NCBI GenBank assembly: GCA_963613665.1
Contig: CAVEAL010000001.1
Coordinates: forward strand, 149,978-213,977
DNA: 64,000 nucleotides
Direction of reading: 5' to 3'
From: F23-B02 sp963613665
GTDB taxonomy: Bacteria; Bacillota; Clostridia; Oscillospirales; Oscillospiraceae
Part shown: positions 60,781 through 64,000 of the stretch, one piece after another
How the letters are laid out: every line of letters begins with the position of its first letter
Position numbering within the stretch: position 1 is the first letter of the stretch
Notes under the pieces: model-generated
Databases searched by the model: none
Told to the model about the DNA's origin: nothing
The model's input: the letters and a program-made list of their open reading frames with translations, nothing else
Position numbers and translations under genes: made by a program

Positions 60781-62536
60781 TTTCTTCAGCCTCCTTTACG
60801 GTGTCCTTCGCGGAGATATGCGCCTGCCACATTTCACGGTAAAGCGGGCAGGAGGAGAGAAGCTGCTCATGTGTTCCGCAGCTTTCGATTTGCCCGTCAT
60901 TGACCACAAAGATGCAGTCGCTGTCTTTTACGGTGGAGAGCCTGTGTGCGATGACGATCAGTGTCTTTCCAGCAACGAGTCTTGCGATGGAACTTTGCAG
61001 GATCGCCTCGTTTTCAGGGTCTGTATAGGCCGTCGCCTCGTCAAGGATAACGATGGGAGCGTCCTTCAGCATAGCCCGCGCAATGGATATTCTCTGCCGC
61101 TCACCGCCGGACAGGTGCCCGCCCGCGCCGCCGACGATGGTGTCAAAGCCATTTTCCAGCTGCATGATAAATTCATAGCAGCCGCTTTTCTTTGTGACCT
61201 CGACGACCTCTTCATCCGTGGCATCCGGCCTGCCGTGGCGGATGTTTTCCATGACAGTTTCGTTAAACAGGTAGTTATCCTGCGCAACATAGGCGATCCT
61301 GCGGTTATATTCCTCCATGGACAGCTGCCGGATATCCGCACCGCCGATCCTTATGCTGCCGGAGGACACATCCCAGAACGACGCGATGAGCTTTGCAACG
61401 GTGGATTTGCCGCTGCCGGAGGGGCCGACAATGGCATTCACGCTGCCGGACGGCAGCTCCATGCCGATGCCGTGCAGGATCTCCTTGTCGTGATAGGCAA
61501 AGCGCACGTTTTCGAGCACGACTGAATTGTCTGCGGGAACCGCCGCACTTTCCTGCGGGCGCCCGAGCTCAGGCTGCCCGAGTATATCGGCTACCTCGCC
61601 GACGATCACGTCTATCTTGCCAAGGTCATCCGTATACGAGCCGACGGTGATCAGAGGGCCGACGATGCCGAGAGACAAAATGACGCAGACGATAAAATCC
61701 GAAAGCTGAAGAGTCCCGTTCGAGACATAAAGTGCGCCAAACGGCAGCACCGTCAGCAGCGTGTACGGCGTTATGGTCATCATCAGCCCGTGGAAGACCG
61801 AACAGCGGCGCATCCAGCTTATGAACGAATTGGCATATTCCTTTGCCGCCTCCGTAAACTTGGCATAGGAGCTCTCCGTCCTGCCGAAGGCCTTTATGAC
61901 CTCAATGCCGTCAATATATTCGACCGCCGCATCGTTGAGCTCCTTTGTGGCTTTCACGGTCCTTTCAAAGCTCGGCTTGAAGTCGATCATCATTCCCGCG
62001 TATGACGCAAATCCGACGATAACGGGAAGCAGGGACCAGAGCGCGAGCCGCCAGTCGATCGTAAAGAAATACAAGAGAATGATGATCGGCGCAAGAAGAT
62101 TCGAGGTAAACTCCGGCACGATATGTGCAAGCGTCGTCTCGATGCTGTCGATGCGCTCGACCATGATGTTCTTGAAGCTGCCGGAGGGCGTGTCCTTCAC
62201 AAAGCCGAGCGAGACCCTCGCCAGCTTGTCGCAGCACATTTTGCGGATATCGGACAGAACCGCAAAGGTCGCCTTGTGCGACAGGGTCGTAGAGACGGAG
62301 TGCAGAAGCTCGGCTGCGATAAACGAAATGGCGATAAGCGCCGCCTTTGCAAGATACGCGGAAAAGTCCGTTTCTCCGCTTAAAAACATTCGCACGACGT
62401 CCGCTATCAGAAAATACGGAACGATCTTTAAAATGACGTTGCCTGCGGCCAGCAGCACGCTCCACAGATACAGCGGCCTCTGCGGAGCAGACCACTCAAG
62501 CAGCCGGTTCACCCATGATCTTTTCTTTTCTTCCAT
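60773..62536 (-). CDS. ABC exporter, fused membrane and ATPase domains (first subunit)
   Basis: A 587-residue half-transporter with six membrane helices and an ATPase domain: Walker A VGPSGSGKST, signature LSGGERQRISIA, Walker B IVILDEATAYTD and IAHRLSTV. Both ATPase sites look complete in the two subunits, unlike some heterodimers with one degenerate site. AAGGAG precedes the ATG. A perfect inverted repeat sits 34 bases upstream, suggesting repression by the neighbouring TetR protein. Confidence 0.9.
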   Translation of the reverse strand: MEEKKRSWVNRLLEWSAPQRPLYLWSVLLAAGNVILKIVPYFLIADVVRMFLSGETDFSAYLAKAALIAISFIAAELLHSVSTTLSHKATFAVLSDIRKMCCDKLARVSLGFVKDTPSGSFKNIMVERIDSIETTLAHIVPEFTSNLLAPIIILLYFFTIDWRLALWSLLPVIVGFASYAGMMIDFKPSFERTVKATKELNDAAVEYIDGIEVIKAFGRTESSYAKFTEAAKEYANSFISWMRRCSVFHGLMMTITPYTLLTVLPFGALYVSNGTLQLSDFIVCVILSLGIVGPLITVGSYTDDLGKIDVIVGEVADILGQPELGRPQESAAVPADNSVVLENVRFAYHDKEILHGIGMELPSGSVNAIVGPSGSGKSTVAKLIASFWDVSSGSIRIGGADIRQLSMEEYNRRIAYVAQDNYLFNETVMENIRHGRPDATDEEVVEVTKKSGCYEFIMQLENGFDTIVGGAGGHLSGGERQRISIARAMLKDAPIVILDEATAYTDPENEAILQSSIARLVAGKTLIVIAHRLSTVKDSDCIFVVNDGQIESCGTHEQLLSSCPLYREMWQAHISAKDTVKEAEENV

Positions 62537-62569
62537 GCTTAACGCTCCTTTGACTGGATGTTATGTTGC

Positions 62570-62589
62570 CAGTTAGCTGAGGCTAACTG
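62570..62589. promoter_or_regulatory. candidate TetR operator upstream of the ABC genes
   Basis: CAGTTAGC-TGAG-GCTAACTG, an 8-bp perfect inverted repeat, placed between the TetR gene and the exporter start. Confidence 0.55.
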
Positions 62590-62657
62590 ATTTTCAAAAA
62601 ACAAGCGGCCTTTGATCGGCCACATGTTTTCAAATGCCGAATCAGCGTATATTGCGG

Positions 62658-63296
62658 TCAGTCCGGTGCCTGCGGGAACCTGATACCCAGCAGCCGTTCC
62701 CAGCCGCCGGTCTGAAATTCCTTCAGCTGAGCGATATTCGCCTTTGCGGTTTCCTTTTCCATATCATGCTCAATGATCTGAAATACGGCGGAGAAAAAGC
62801 CTGTGCTGAGCATATGCAGAAGATCTTTTTTGACGACGGGAACATCGATGCCTGCCTTTTGCAGAGTCTCCATATAATTGAGTGTGGACTGACTCTCACG
62901 TTCTACCATGCTGTGAATGAAGTCCGCATACTTCCCGCTGTCCCCGCATTTTAAAAGCAGGCGAAAGCTGTCGTAATTATCGTAGACATAGTCAACGATT
63001 TGCTCTATCCCGTCCTCGGATGAGGCCGCCATGTGGTCGGTCTGCTCCTGAGGCGAAAGCACCTCAAAATCCGCCAGAATATCATCGTAAATTTGATAAA
63101 TGTGCTCCACATACGGGTCTATAAGCGCATCGAACATGCTTTCCTTTGTCGGGAAATACTTATAGAACGCTCCCGTTGTGAGCCCCGCGTCCTTTACGAT
63201 ATTCCGAAGCGATGCCCCGTCAAGCCCGTCCTTCAGAAAATGCTTTTTTGCCGTGTTCAGTATGTTCTCTCTCGTGTTGTCCGCCTTGACAGACAT
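62658..63296 (-). CDS. TetR/AcrR family transcriptional regulator
   Basis: A 212-residue repressor. The N-terminal TetR_N helix-turn-helix is clear (NILNTAKKHFLKDGLDGASLRNIVKDAGLTTGAFYKYFPTKE), and the C-terminal part is a ligand-binding helical domain. It lies upstream of the ABC genes in the same direction and probably represses them. ATG at 63296 is preferred over one two codons earlier because GGAGG lies six bases before it. Confidence 0.9.
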   Translation of the reverse strand: MSVKADNTRENILNTAKKHFLKDGLDGASLRNIVKDAGLTTGAFYKYFPTKESMFDALIDPYVEHIYQIYDDILADFEVLSPQEQTDHMAASSEDGIEQIVDYVYDNYDSFRLLLKCGDSGKYADFIHSMVERESQSTLNYMETLQKAGIDVPVVKKDLLHMLSTGFFSAVFQIIEHDMEKETAKANIAQLKEFQTGGWERLLGIRFPQAPD

Positions 63297-63325
63297 GGCC
63301 ATCCTCCGTTTTCGAAAATATAACA

Positions 63326-63339
63326 GTGCTATATAACAC
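63326..63339. promoter_or_regulatory. candidate operator at the TetR promoter
   Basis: GTGCTATATAACAC is a nearly perfect palindrome, in an AT-rich region with two TGTTATAT repeats on the minus strand, just upstream of the TetR start. Confidence 0.4.
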
Positions 63340-63574
63340 GGCTATATTATATGGCGCAGAGTAATGTTTGTCAATAGGCTAAAAAAGGCCCGAAAGTTTA
63401 CACTTATTAAAAAAATATCGCTTTTCTCGATTTCCGAACGGGGCAGGCAGATGTGTTCGGGCAAATTTGTACACAAAAAGTCAGATAGCTATTGCTTAGA
63501 GGCAATGATTGGACTATAATAATACCGTAAATACCAGCGAAGTAAACATGAGTAAGAAAGAGGAGGAAATGACC

Positions 63575-63811
63575 ATGAAATGTCCTCGCTGCGGACATGA
63601 AATGACCCTCGATACCCACCGCAAGTATGCTCTTAATATGTGCTACGAGTGCGGTTACATCGAAGGCAGACTCAACGACGGCCCCGGCAACGGCGCAAGC
63701 AACTACGCCCGCCTTAGAACCATGAACTTCAATGAGGCTGTCGCCTTTATTTCCGGCGGTCTCGGTCTTGAAGAGGAAAAGGTCGCCGACTGGCTCGACA
63801 ACAAGGAATAA
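63575..63811 (+). CDS. small zinc-ribbon protein
   Basis: A 78-residue protein with two CxxC pairs, CPRCGH and CYECGY, that should bind one zinc, then a helical C-terminal half with GLGLEEEKVADWL. I do not recognise a family. The start at 63575 has AGGAGG eight bases upstream. It is the last gene before the terminator hairpin and repeat copy 3. Confidence 0.75.
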   Translation: MKCPRCGHEMTLDTHRKYALNMCYECGYIEGRLNDGPGNGASNYARLRTMNFNEAVAFISGGLGLEEEKVADWLDNKE

Positions 63812-63817
63812 ACCGGC

Positions 63818-63850
63818 AGATATCGCCCCGTAAAATACGGGGCGATATCT
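63818..63850 (+). terminator. terminator hairpin next to repeat copy 3
   Basis: AGATATCGCCCCGTA-AAA-TACGGGGCGATATCT, a 15-bp stem; CAG and the repeat element follow directly instead of a T-run. Confidence 0.8.
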
Positions 63851-64000
63851 CAGTTTGTCAAAAAAGTCCCTCGCGGGACTTTTTTTGACTGCACTTTTCC
63901 GCCGAGCATTTTGAAAGTATTCAAAATGCTTTTACCGAAATCCTTGAAATTTCAAGGATTTCGACGGCGGTTTATCTAACTCGAGGCGGGTCTTGCCCCC
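63851..64000. repeat. structured dispersed repeat, copy 3 (cut by the window end)
   Basis: Nearly identical to copy 1 over the 150 bases available (one extra T in the run at about 63880). The right part lies outside the window. Confidence 0.85.

Overview
The window is a gene-dense stretch of chromosome from a Gram-positive, low-oxygen Clostridia-type bacterium, most likely a gut Oscillospirales relative. The evidence is the set of gene families: SpoVB-like flippase, DacF-type carboxypeptidase, DegV, ECF transporters, an FMN riboswitch, DnaD/DnaI helicase loading, a cysteine desulfidase and a flavodiiron protein with rubredoxin domains. Strong ribosome-binding sites, TTGACA/TATAAT promoters and a G+C-rich base composition agree. 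I see no rRNA, CRISPR array, integrase or transposase. The species cannot be fixed from the sequence.

Layout. 0.1-10 kb: cell wall carboxypeptidase, AI-2E exporter-like protein, cysteine desulfurase facing the tRNA methylthiotransferase mtaB, the serine operon serC-serA, a cytidylate-kinase-like protein and a SpoVB-like flippase. 10-18 kb: riboflavin transporter ribU under an FMN riboswitch, a YpsA-like protein, a HAD phosphatase, then the operon recJ-relA-dtd-MBL hydrolase-small membrane exporter. 18-24 kb: lactate-permease-like transporter with a LarA-family protein, then a GH13 glucosidase with a flavin-binding protein. 24-28.7 kb: ECF (pantothenate?) transporter with coaX, a small anchored protein, cysteine desulfidase and pssA. 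28.7-33.7 kb: flavodiiron protein divergent from a Crp/Fnr regulator, then DegV, an unknown protein and a sugar nucleotidyltransferase. 33.7-37 kb: coiled-coil membrane protein, a structured non-coding RNA candidate and comM. 37-47 kb (leftward): hisS-aspS, mgsA, and the elongation cluster U32 peptidase-maf-mreC-mreD-pbp2. 47-52.5 kb: dnaD-dnaI, DUF2804, an SCP2-like protein, a PepSY-like secreted protein, rsmE and a leaderless small gene. 52.8-58.4 kb: prmA, hpf, and an operon of M29 aminopeptidase, membrane protein and leucine-rich-repeat protein. 58.5-63.4 kb: tRNA-Pro(GGG), a broken dehydrogenase, a heterodimeric ABC exporter and its TetR regulator. 63.5 kb to the end: a small zinc-ribbon protein.

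The most unusual feature is a family of about 210-bp structured repeats present three times (18198-18405, 52551-52770, 63851-end). Each sits directly against a transcription-terminator hairpin at the 3' end of genes. Copies have imperfect terminal inverted repeats with outward TTGACA boxes and several internal hairpins. Differences between copies fall in loops or are compensatory across a stem. At the first copy the local terminator hairpin is present on both sides of the repeat, as if duplicated during insertion. The second point of interest is a promoter-plus-terminator transcription unit at 35.14-35.54 kb with no reading frame and strong long-range pairing, which I could not assign to a class. 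The ABC/TetR segment at 58.6-63.4 kb is bounded by near-identical inverted copies of half of the tRNA-Pro terminator, suggesting it arrived by insertion or inversion.
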